Origin: Rhizophagus sp. LPA8_4_AMF
Lineage: Eukaryota; Glomeromycota; Glomeromycetes; Glomerales; Glomeraceae
Direction: 5' to 3'
DNA length: 20,012 bases
Assembly (NCBI GenBank): GCA_021464525.1
Contig: JADRCO010001358.1
Location: 1-20,012 of the forward strand
Made by a program: the position numbers and the translations under genes. Below the pieces are notes generated by a model. It had not been told where the DNA came from. It did no database searches and worked only from the letters and a program-made list of their open reading frames with translations. Positions 9,995 to 19,157 of the stretch are shown here, one piece after another (position 1 is the first letter of the stretch; the number at the start of each line of letters is the position of its first letter).

Positions 9995-10756
9995 TTTTTT
10001 TTATTTAATTAATATTTTTAATATTTTGAAAGGTTGATGAATATCATGAATTTCTTATTAACCAATCAAATCATCTATAAATCATGGCCAATAGGGTATT
10101 AACAGGATTAAAAAAATAAATTTGATTTCGTTACTAACGAGTATTGAAAAAATCAAAAGTAATAAGCAAAGAACAAAAAATAAATGAAATTTTTGTTCAA
10201 GGTTTTTTCATGTCAGATACCGTACGTAGTCATTAAAAAGTCACCATCACATTCATGCCGAATAATATGGATGACATTATACATATCATCATAAACTTGG
10301 GAAAGAAACATTATAAAAAATAAATGTCATACCTTTTGGTTTTTTTTTTAATTTTATCTTTTTACTTTTTTTTAAAAAAAAAAAAAATTTGAATGAAAAA
10401 ATCTTTTTTTAGATAAGGGTTATACTTAATACCCGATCTGAGTTTTACTTCTATTTATGCTGTGATTAGGGAAAATAATCGGACACAACTTATTTTTTTA
10501 TCTAAAATCTGCAAATTTCCGAGTTCCCCTAATTTTTTTTATGGACCAAAAAAGTTTTGTATTTGCAGAAAAGGATTACGAAATAATACAAAAACCGGAG
10601 ATTAACGGATTGAGTAATTTGTATACGTTCTGATAAGCGAATTAAAAATTTTCACATTCATTCTTTACAATTTTTTTTTTTTTTTTTGATCTTATATTTT
10701 TCTGCCATTTTCCGGTTATTCAATCTTTACTTCCTCCCCACTCTCGAATATACACA
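9995..10756. promoter_or_regulatory. Shared divergent upstream region of Mrp10/mS37 and the ADP/ATP carrier
   Basis: These 762 bp lie between two divergent start codons, both for nuclear-encoded mitochondrial proteins. Visible are a run of T followed by A around 10340-10389 (T9, then a separate T8-A14 block), a T16 tract just before 10690, and a pyrimidine-rich stretch TTACTTCCTCCCCACTCTC immediately upstream of the carrier ATG, typical of strongly expressed fungal genes. No ORF of note is present. Confidence 0.5.
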
Positions 10757-12249
10757 ATGTCGGGCGAAAAGAAAACTACCAAATCTACCTCAACCTTCCT
10801 CGCTGATTTTTTGATGGGCGGTGTTTCTGCTGCTGTCTCAAAGACGGCTGCTGCCCCAATTGAACGTGTCAAGCTTCTTATCCAGAATCAAGATGAGATG
10901 CTCAAGTCCGGTCGTCTCGCTACACCCTACAAAGGCATTGGTGAATGTTTCACTCGAACAATAAAAGAAGAAGGCGTTATCTCCCTTTGGCGTGGTAACA
11001 CTGCCAATGTTATTCGATATTTCCCTACTCAAGCCTTGAATTTTGCGTTTAAAGACAAGTTTAAGCGAATGTTTAATTATAAAAAAGATAAAGATGGATA
11101 TGCTAAAGTCTTTCTCGGTAACATCGCATCTGGTGGTGCTGCTGGTGCTGTTTCTTTGACTTTTGTATACTCGCTTGATTATGCTAGAACTCGTCTTGCT
11201 AACGATGCTAAGAATGCTAAAAAGGGAGGTGAACGTCAATTTAATGGTCTTATCGATGTCTATCGCAAGACACTTAAGTCAGATGGTGTCATCGGTCTTT
11301 ACAGAGGTATAGTATCTTTTCATTTAAATTTCGATCTTTTGGTTTTTTTATCAATATTTGTAATTCTGATCTCTTTTATATTTCGTCTATTTTTGTATTA
11401 ATTTAGGTTTCAACATTTCATGTGTCGGTTAGTTAATTACAATTTTATTTGATGGATTGATGTGCATTGCACTTCATCAAGTAATAAGACTCGTACTAAC
11501 CATTGAGTCATATGCACAATTATTTATCAAACGCTGATCATTTTTTTCTCTAAATCATATGACAATAGGCATTATAATTTATAGAGGTCTTTATTTCGGT
11601 ATGTTCGATTCTTTGAAGCCAATAGTTCTTACTGGTGGACTTAAAGACAGTCTTCTTGCATCGTAAGTACCAAAACTCTCATGGTCTTTAAGTATACGTA
11701 CGAGATATATGTATTTATAAAATCATTCAGAACATTAAATGTTGAGCAATTGAAAACGATTACTTCTTATGGACGTGATATGATTAAGTCTTTTCCAATA
11801 ATAATTAGAACAATAGCTTAATTTGATTCTCTTTTACGTTAAATACTCACAAATTTGCGACTTATATTGTACAAAATTAGTTTCTTGCTTGGTTGGAGTG
11901 TGACCATTGGAGCAGGTCTTGCAAGTTATCCCATAGATACTATACGCCGTCGTATGATGATGACTTCTGGCGAAGCTGTAAAATATAAATCCTCGCTTCA
12001 TGCCTTTAAAGAAATTATAGCTAAAGAAGGAACAAAATCTTTGTTCAAGGGTGCTGGTGCTAATATTCTCCGTGCCATTGCTGGTGCTGGTGTGTTGGCT
12101 GGGTAAGTTTTTTTTTATACTTATAATTATCTAAATTGTTCTTTAAATATTCTTTTAAAATATATAACTTTTCATTTTAATCTTGCAATAGCTATGATAA
12201 ACTTCAAGTAGTATTCTTTGGTAAGGCTTATGCTGGTGGTTCTGGATAA
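10757..12249 (+). CDS. AAC: Mitochondrial ADP/ATP carrier (adenine nucleotide translocase)
   Basis: This inner-membrane carrier exchanges cytosolic ADP for matrix ATP. Five exons, 10757-11306, 11407-11427, 11569-11662, 11881-12102 and 12192-12249, join in consistent phase to 314 residues, the usual family length. Three mitochondrial-carrier repeats are present, with signature motifs PIERVK (34-39), SLDYAR (139-144) and PIDTIRRR (239-246). The ADP/ATP-carrier hallmark RRRMMM is at 244-249. Other typical blocks are [20 protein letters not shown] (76-95) and [15 protein letters not shown]. Exon 2 is a 21-nt microexon encoding FNISCV plus shared codons; it is needed to join LYRG to FNISCVGIII. 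Exon 1 uses more C-ending codons than neighbouring genes, as expected for high expression. A pyrimidine-rich leader precedes the ATG, and the Mrp10/mS37 gene diverges upstream. A decayed inverted copy lies at 13598-14160. Confidence 0.97.
11407..11427 (+). other. 21-nt microexon of the ADP/ATP carrier
   Basis: Preceded by ATTTAG and followed by GTTAGT, this exon carries 2+18+1 bases and supplies the end of Gly184, then Phe-Asn-Ile-Ser-Cys-Val. Skipping it would keep the frame (21 nt) but delete seven residues in the second carrier repeat. Confidence 0.85.
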
Positions 12250-12975
12250 GTACGATTATAGCTCAATTCTTACCCCGACATTCAACTATTGGATTTTGAA
12301 AATCGGTAAAAGGGTAGAAAAAATATTATAAATATATAGATATATTATTAAAAAGTTTAGGATGTAATAGCTGGCTTGCCAGATGTTAGATTTGTTAAAA
12401 ACCATTTTCTTTTTATATTAAAAGATTTTTTTATAATTTGAACTAATTGAGAAAAGTCTACATTAAAATTGATACTTTTTGGTTTTAGATTTGCACTAAT
12501 TATTTGCTAAAGTCAAAAATATATGATGTAATTATACATTTAACTTATAACTTTGATTTTCGACCTTCATAATTACTTAATTAATGCTAGAATCAAAAGC
12601 ATTTATAGATTTATAGGTTAATGCATTTGATACTTTATAAATACTTTGTAAAATTTATTAGTTTTAAATTTTTAATTTATTAATGATAAATAAGGTATAT
12701 AACTCTAACTCATGTGGAACAACACGTTAGGGCTTCGGCCCAAATGATTAATCAGATTTTATAAATATAATTTAAAAGATCAGGAGATATTACAATAAAT
12801 ATTATATAATCATTAATCATCCCGCTAACTGTTAAATACAGTAATATATTTTATTGGTAGAAGAATTTAAAATGAAACTATAAAATAACTATTAAAATAT
12901 GCTGGGAGGTATTCATAAAGGGTATATTACAATGTTTGTGGTTTTTTTTGACAATAATCCTTCTTATTTGTAAAG
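12250..12975. other. Gene-free spacer downstream of the ADP/ATP carrier
   Basis: AT-rich 3' flank without a credible ORF. It contains a perfect GGGC-TTCG-GCCC hairpin at 12730-12741. Nothing else was recognised. Confidence 0.5.
12730..12741. other. GGGC-TTCG-GCCC hairpin (UUCG tetraloop)
   Basis: A four-base-pair GC stem closes a TTCG loop with the C-G closing pair that makes UUCG tetraloops unusually stable in RNA. Two further T-A pairs are possible beyond an A/A mismatch. It stands out in DNA that is otherwise about four-fifths A/T. On the plus strand it lies about 480 bp past the carrier stop, so a role in ending that transcript is uncertain. Confidence 0.4.
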
Positions 12976-13445
12976 CTAAGAATTGTATTTCTCGAGTATA
13001 CCCATCGTGATCATGAAAAGTTGCGAATAACTGATTATATCGGTAGGACAATACTCGCGAAAACGGTAGGGAACACCTTCAAAGAACCGGAATACGTTAA
13101 TCGCAAGTTGATAAGCTTAATTTAATATTTTTGTCGTGTTACCCGTTATTTTTAAAGTACTAGCAACAATGTAAATAAAAAATTTTGCATATGTATATAG
13201 TACATACTTTAGTTTTGTTATAAGTCAAATATTGCGCGATAAATAACTGAATACTCGACTCTTTAAGTTTAAATGAAGTGATCAATACCAAATTGCGCAT
13301 TTGATTTCGCTAATTCTGTCAAATGATGCTGGTCCGATCCAGTTGTTTATGGAAAGGGTGTCATCAGACTAGTTGATTCCTTTAGTTGGATTCGTCGATG
13401 TTTATTCCATGCGTAGTCCTCGTTATGCAATACTAAATTTTGTCA
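12976..13445 (-). pseudogene. Unidentified relic coding fragments, minus strand
   Basis: Two minus-strand segments look formerly coding. The upper one (13445 to 13270) reads NLVLHNEDYAWNKHRRIQL, continues to LMTPFP, hits an in-frame TAA at 13347-13349, then reads on as TTGSDQHHLTELAKSNAQFG to a stop at 13270-13272. The lower one (13116 to 12976) is 46 sense codons, including NVFRFFEGVPYRFREYCP and SYSQLFMITMGILEKYNS, directly after an acceptor-like TTAAG. Both are richer in G+C than the spacers. I do not recognise the protein. They may be two exons of one decayed gene, or unrelated scraps. Confidence 0.3.
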
Positions 13446-13597
13446 TCATTAATTTTTAAATCACGTGCATTATTAATTTTTTATATATTTGTCAAAAAGT
13501 CTCAATGATGAAATAAAATTTAATTTATTTAATTGACTTTTTTTGATTGTTTTGGCATTATATTTATATCATCTAAACTTTTTTAATTCTCATCAAT

Positions 13598-14160
13598 CAT
13601 CAATCCATCAAATAACATTTGTAATTAATTTGGACAAATTATTACAAAAATAGACGAAATATAAAAGAAATCAGAATTAAATAATCGAAATTTCTAAATT
13701 AAAAGAATACTGTTTCTAAAGACCAATGATACCATCTGACGTTCAACTCCTTTTTTTAGCATTCTTAGCACTGTTAGAGAGACGAATTTTAGCGAGACAC
13801 AGAAGTCAAAGAAACAGCACCGGAATCACTACCAGACGCAATGTTACCAAGAAAGGCAGGCTTTAGTAGGGAAATATCAAATAACATTAACAGCGTTACG
13901 GTGCCAAAGGGAAATAATCCCCTCCACTTTAATTATTTGAGTGGAACATTCACCAATACCTTTATGGGGTGTGATAAAACGAGCATATCTTGATTTTGGA
14001 TAAGGAGCTTGACACTTTCGATAGGGGCAGTATCCGATTTTGAGGCAGCAGCAGAAACACCACCCATCAGAAAGTCAGTGATAAAATATCTTTCTTTTCG
14101 CCCAATATTATGTATATTTGAGAGTGGGAGGAATATAAATATTAATCGGAAAGTAAAAGG
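13598..14160 (-). pseudogene. Truncated inverted duplicate of the ADP/ATP carrier gene
   Basis: The minus strand aligns with the carrier gene from its leader (CCTCCCACTCTCAAATATAC) through exon 1, intron 1 (TTTATATTTCGTCTATTTTTG) and into intron 2 (TTATTTGATGGATTGATG). The start codon is now ATA (14106-14108). There is a gap of about 16 nt near codon 8, a loss of about 70 nt after the TQAL codons, and a further loss of about 45 nt after GAACGTCA. Several substitutions and in-frame stops are present and the microexon is lost. Because intron and 5' flanking sequence are retained, this is a DNA-level duplication, not a processed copy. It cannot encode a carrier. It lies about 1.35 kb downstream of the parent gene in opposite orientation. 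Homology fades below 13598. Confidence 0.92.
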
Positions 14161-14378
14161 AACGTATTTATATTAATAACTGTCGTAACTCTTTGAACAA
14201 ACTCGTTTCAAAAAATGCCCATCATTTTAGCTTATCAACACGGTATGTATAGATTTATCTAGAATTCGAGATTACAGATTATCAAAAAAAAAAATTTATT
14301 GAAGATCAGTTACACAATTGGTAAATCAAAAACCACATATGTTTTCAATGTTTTCAACCCGGCTTTGAATAATAAAAT
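14161..14378 (+). promoter_or_regulatory. Upstream region of the LisH-WD40 gene
   Basis: This AT-rich 218-bp segment separates the carrier pseudogene from the WD40 gene. At 14215 a short frame MPIILAYQH ends at a good donor (GGTATGTATAG), so a non-conserved 5' exon or an upstream ORF is possible, but no matching acceptor keeps a frame I can defend. Confidence 0.3.
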
Positions 14379-17200
14379 ATGTCTGACACAAGTGTTAACT
14401 CTAAATTGGACCATAGGACTATCGAAGAAAATGATGAGTTAGACAGTAATGGACGTAAAAGGTAAATATTTTTGATGCCGAATCTGAAAACTATTTTTGG
14501 AAAATTTGCTGAGATTTGTAAACTATCTTGTAAGTCTTGCTGCTTTAGCTACAGCACATCATCATGTTGGTGCGCATTTAAAGTGTATTAGACCTACTGA
14601 AGATATTTTTAATCCTGAAGATCCTAAAATACGTGAGGTGAAGATTTTTAAGTCTTTATCAATTTGCAAATTATTATTAATGCTGATCTTTTTAATAATA
14701 ACAGGATATAGTTCGTATGATAATTCAATATCTTTCTGACGAAGGATATACTGCATCAAAAATGACTGTTTATGATGAGGCGAATGTAAAATGGCACGAG
14801 AGAGAAGAACGCATTGTTGAAGTTAAGCGCTTGAAGAAAGCGATCCTTGGTAATATTGATGTATTAGATTTCATTGAAATCGTACGTACTAAAGATTGCT
14901 TGCCAAAACTCTTTCCTATCCTAGCAGGAAAGTTTTAATATAGTTCAGCGAGTTTGTTATATAGTTTGGCATTTGATATTGTCAAATCTAGGAGTTTTGG
15001 TAAGCAATCTGAGATGTACAGATTTTTATAATTGGATATTTTTTTTATGTTAGATGGAGATTGGGCAGAAGTTGATAAACTGAGTGCTAAGCCTTTGGTA
15101 AAAAATCATAAAAGTTTTTTGTATGCTGTGTATAAACAACAATACCTTGAATATATTGAACATCAGGAGATTCAAAAGGTAAACTAAAAATTAAATGTTT
15201 TTTTAAGTCATGCATAGCAAGTTAAAAACTTTTTTATATTTAGGCTTTCACATTTCTCAATAGAAGATTGAAACCTCTTGAGCATCTTCAAACAACTTCC
15301 AATGAATTTAAAGACATGTGTTATTTGTTAACTGCAAAAGCTGTTCATGATGCACCTTCATTCAAGAATTGGGAAGGAATTGGGCCAGCAAGGTTTTTAT
15401 ATTGAAAATAAAGCGTAGTTTAAGATATTATTATATATATTATTTGATTAATTGTTTTCGTCTCAATAATTACTTTAGAGAGAAATTAGTCGAACAATTC
15501 CAAAACATGCTCAATTTTGAAAATACAGACAAGGATGGTATGAATCAAATCTGAGAATTTTATTTTTAATAATTTTGTTGGAATTTTTCTTTGCGTATTT
15601 TCATTGTGTTTGTGGAAAAATAGCAGAAACATTCAATGATTTCTCACCGAGAAAGGTTCCGTATATGTACCGCCCAATCGACTTCTCACGCTACTCCGGC
15701 AAGCCGTTGCATACCAAATCGAATTCTCCCGGTATCACCCAAGTGTATCTCCACGCGTGAATACCTTATTACAAGACTATACCAGTTTTGTAATACCAAA
15801 TGCAGTACGTGCAACATTAACTGGACACCATGGCAATGTCAAATGTGTAGAATTTATTGGTGAAGAAGGAAGAGAAATTGTTAGTGGTTCAAGGTAAACC
15901 AAGTTAATAAACATATTTTAATGTTAAATTTTATTTTATTAATAATGTGAATGTATATACTATAGCGATAATACACTAAGAATCTGGGATACTGAAAATT
16001 CGAAAGAAATGGGAATTTTGGAAGGTCACGAATCCCGAATTTGGGACGTTTCATCAAATAAAAATGGTTCAATGGTATCAAGTGCCAGTGGTGATGGAAG
16101 CATTAAGGTTTATGATTGTATTTATATATATATATATATCTTTTTGTTCATTTAATAAATAATTTATAATGGTTTAATTAAATAAGCTAATACAATAAAT
16201 AGCTGTGGGACACTAGTAAACATGTTTGTGTAACTTCATTTACTGAGCACTCAAGTGACGTATATTCAGTTAGGTTTCATCCCGGAGATGTAAGTATAAT
16301 TAAAAATGGAAATTAATATTGTAATTATTATAATTTAACATCATTTTTAATTTTAATATATGAATAAAAGAATCATATTGTAACGGGAGGTTATGATAAG
16401 ATTATAAGACTTTACGATGTTTCAGCTGGCCGATTGGTAAAAACGTTTACTGGTCATCAGTTATCGGTATCCAAAACCATATTCAATCCATTGGGTAATT
16501 TGATAGTTAGTGGGTATGTATTGCAAAGATCATTATTTATTATATCTATTGTCATCTCACTCTTTTTTCCTATTAAAGCTCAAAGGATAATACAATAAAA
16601 TTTTGGGACATTGTATCAGGTTTATGTATAAGAACAATTTCTTCACATTTAGGTGAAGTAACTTCTGTAGAAATGAATTCTAGTGGAACTTTATTGTTAA
16701 GTAGTTCTAAGGATAATTCTAATAGATTATGGGATGTGAGAATGGTAAGTAATGAATATAAGTTAACTTAAATCATATTTATAAAATTTATTACCTATTT
16801 GTATGTTTAGGCTCGTCCTATAAGAAGGTTAAAAGGACATCAAAATACTTCAAAAAATTTTATTCGTGCTTGCTTTGTAAATAATTCTTTAATAGCCGGA
16901 GGTTCAGAGGTAAATCATTATAAATAAAATTATTACTAAAATTTACATATCGCTATGACGATATTGTTACGTCAATTGAGTTTATTCTTAATAATTAAGA
17001 GGAAATCATTAATTTAATAGGATGGAATCGTATATATTTGGGATCAAGATACTGGTGAAGTTTTACAAAAGTTGAGGGGCCATACAGGAATGGTTTATAA
17101 TGCTGTCTGGAATCAAAAACAAAATTTATTTGTTAGTTGTAGTGATGATAAAACTTTAAAAACTTGGTGGTATGATGAAAATATTCCTTTAGAATTATAA
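14379..17200 (+). CDS. LisH-CTLH-WD40 repeat protein (WDR26/Gid7- and SMU1-like architecture)
   Basis: Thirteen exons join in phase to 579 residues: 14379-14461, 14514-14637, 14705-14849, 15054-15178, 15244-15392, 15479-15537, 15656-15893, 15966-16107, 16203-16289, 16371-16513, 16579-16744, 16811-16909, 17021-17200. Residues 70-99 are a LisH motif (IVRMIIQYLSDEGYTASK). CTLH-like helices follow to about 215, including GDWAEVDKL, NWEGIGPAR and the linker VPPNRLLTLLRQAVAYQ (233 on). Seven WD40 repeats from about 279 to the end make one beta-propeller (for example SGSSDNTLRIWD, SGSKDNTIKFWD, GGSEDGIVYIWD). WDR26/Gid7 act in the GID/CTLH ubiquitin ligase and SMU1 in splicing; which role applies here is undecided, so a scaffold role is inferred. 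Uncertain points: the start of exon 2, where a 54-nt stretch (14530-14583) bounded by GTAAGT and AAAG may be a further intron, and the weak donor GTTTTT after 15392. Confidence 0.88.
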
Positions 17201-17693
17201 AAGTACAACCATAGAATTATTTTTTCCTTTTACTTTTCGTCTGAATTTAATATATCATGTATTACTTATTAAAAGTACATATTTATTACCATTGAAATAC
17301 ATTTTTTCACATTCGTAATAAAAATGCCTTGTGTTAAAGTAATTGTCAACTAAAAGTACAGAATTTTATAAAAATAACGTTTCGTATTGGGTGGTTAACT
17401 AATTTTAAAATTATTTATCATGTCAAAAAATTACTGATTATTTGGGAATTTACTTATTTATTAATATAATATAATAATATTAGCCCAATTTGTAATAAGT
17501 GTTAAATAGAGTTTTTTTCATTTAATACAAATGAATCTTTTTGCCAAGTTTGTTAGAAAACAGCAAAGTCAATATGTTACATTGGATATTAATTAAATCA
17601 ATATTTTATTAATAAATCATCTTTATAATATAAACTCAGAATTTCTTTCTTTTGTTAAAAATCCTCAAGTTTCTTAAATTATATTATAATAAT
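17201..17693. other. Gene-free spacer downstream of the WD40 gene
   Basis: AT-rich 3' flank with no ORF worth reporting and no recognised repeat. It ends at the target-site duplication of the hAT-type element. Confidence 0.55.
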
Positions 17694-17883
17694 ATTTAAG
17701 TCAGTGTTGGCATTTGGCCAGTTTGGCCAGCCAAACTGGCCAAAAAAACCTTTGGCCACAGCCAAATGCCAATTCAGCCTTAATAAAGTATTAATATTTT
17801 GTTATTTGGCCAAAATTTGGCCAGAATTGGCCATTGGCCAAAAAAATTCTTGGCTGTGGCCAAATGCCAACACTGATTTAAGT
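17694..17883. mobile_element. hAT-type MITE (174 bp) with perfect 8-bp target duplication
   Basis: The element spans 17702-17875 and begins CAGTGTTGGCATTTGGCCA; its other end is the exact reverse complement of these 19 bases. It is flanked on both sides by ATTTAAGT (17694-17701 and 17876-17883), an 8-bp duplication as made by hAT transposases. The CAGTG...CACTG termini also fit hAT. The interior holds no ORF and is crowded with GGCCA/TGGCC words on both strands, including a long perfect palindrome at 17713-17744. It must have been moved by a transposase coded elsewhere. The intact duplication and arms suggest recent insertion. Confidence 0.93.
17713..17744. repeat. Perfect 15-bp inverted repeat with 2-nt spacer inside the MITE
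   Basis: TTTGGCCAGTTTGGC is followed by CA and then by its exact reverse complement GCCAAACTGGCCAAA. Such an arm pair could extrude as a hairpin or cruciform. The repeated GGCCA words may be subterminal transposase-binding sites. Confidence 0.9.
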
Positions 17884-17943
17884 AATACCTAAGTAAATGC
17901 ATAAATAATTCAAACATGTAATAAAGTCTTCTATAGAGATATA

Positions 17944-18050
17944 CAGTCAACTCTCTTTATAATTACACATTCAAAATAGTCTATATTAGGTAACTATAAG
18001 AGATGTAGCTATATAAAAAATACATAAATAATTCTAGCCAAAAATCAACT
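17944..18050 (+). repeat. Pogo-like terminal repeat, copy B
   Basis: Begins CAGTCAACTCTCTTTATAAT directly after TA (17942-17943) and ends near TCTAGCCAAAAATCAACT. It matches copies A (570-690, inverted) and C (19805-19896) along most of its length but is the most diverged in the middle. No inverted partner is seen within the following 1.7 kb, so it is a solo or decayed end. Confidence 0.6.
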
Positions 18051-18130
18051 TAAAAAATTTTATTGTATTATAATTCTACTAATATTTGATTATAAAAAAA
18101 ATAATCCTACAATACAAGAAGTATATACTT

Positions 18131-18590
18131 AAGGTGTGGGTAAAAGGATGAGTAGGGTGAGATGTACCTTTTTGAAGCTTGAGTTCTTGAGGCTTTTAGG
18201 CTGAAAGTATAAAATGGCCTATACATTGAATAAATCTTGATATAGCTTACTAATTCGAAAGTACTTAAATCCAAAGCCACAATAATGGGAGCATATAGTT
18301 CTTATTAAAATCTGCAGAAAACTAGAAAGATGATTCTATGGGTAATTGTAAACTATAGTGGGCTTGAGTGAGACTTAATACTTAATAAGGTGGTATAAAA
18401 GAGTGTCTAAATGATTACTTTAGTATTGTTAAAAGTTCTCCACATTATGTATACTCAGAAGATCGCATGAAAACATTAAAATAAATACGAAAACATGTAC
18501 CTAAGGTGTAGGTGAAAAATGAGTAAGCTAGTAGAAGATGGGTACCTCTTTAGAACTTGGTCCATGAGGTTTCAGGCTGGATAACAGAGA
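18131..18590 (+). repeat. Two diverged direct repeats about 372 bp apart
   Basis: The first copy runs from about 18129 to 18212 and begins TTAAGGTGTGGGTAAAAGGA; the second from about 18501 to 18585 begins CTAAGGTGTAGGTGAAAAAT. Both go on to a GTACC word, then TTGAAGCTTGAG or TAGAACTTGGTC, and a final GAGG-TTT-AGGCTG block. The intervening DNA may hold weaker repeats, since AAAACTAGAAAGATGATTC near 18320 resembles AAAACTAAAAAGATAATCC near 18684. Not a known family to me; no ORF. Confidence 0.6.
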
Positions 18591-18955
18591 TTTGCATACT
18601 ATTAACTTGAAGACATACCTTAATATTAGCACTCTGGATCTATCTCTCAGAAATTTATGGCCAGATTCTTTTCAAACAAGGTAAAACTAAAAAGATAATC
18701 CCACAGTACTTTATTTTAATCTTTAATTAGTGTAAATTTCTGGATTTAGGTAGTTGATCTGAAACTTGATTCTAGAAATTTCAAGTTGGAATATACAAAA
18801 TTGTGTTTTAATTTAATCTAATTTCAATTTTATATGACTTTTTATTTTATTTTATTTTGTTAGATAATTTGTAAAATAATGTTTATTATTATAAATTCAA
18901 TAAAGTAATATACTGTTTGTCACTTAGAAAAATGATCCTACTATTATGTAATTTC

Positions 18956-19157
18956 TTTTGATAAGACAAATCTAATGATATAAAATTTATTGAAATCCAA
19001 TCATTAAATCAATTTCTGAAATTAAAAATTATTAAATGGTTTTAAGTAATAACTCTGTTAATATTAATTGTAAAGAGATAATCTTACTATCATTTGATTC
19101 ATTTTGATGAGATAAATCTAATGATATAAAATACATTGAAATCCAATCACTAGATTA
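18956..19157 (+). repeat. Two direct repeats of about 55 bp, 146 bp apart
   Basis: Copy 1 (18956-19010) and copy 2 (19102-19156) share AAATCTAATGATATAAAAT, followed by ATTGAAATCCAATCA, with only a few differences. A weaker match precedes each copy (GATCCTACTATTATG versus AATCTTACTATCATT). This may be a decayed 146-bp tandem unit. Confidence 0.75.

Noticed and set aside
10838..11239. 133-codon minus-strand ORF opposite the ADP/ATP carrier
   Set aside because: Shadow of carrier exon 1; Ser/Ile/Phe-rich with no family features.
14717..14938. ORF ending KDCLPKLFPILAGKF in the WD40 gene
   Set aside because: The first part is real exon 3; the tail is intron read-through past the donor at 14850, since splicing to 15054 restores the conserved GDW motif.
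15575..15863. Two overlapping ORFs at the start of the WD40 propeller
   Set aside because: They are off-frame readings of exon 7; the true frame (VPPNRLLTLLRQAVAYQ) opens only after the acceptor at 15655.
17704..17892. 62-codon ORF full of WP/KKP and LAIGQ words
   Set aside because: It is a translation of the GGCCA-rich hAT MITE, not a protein gene.
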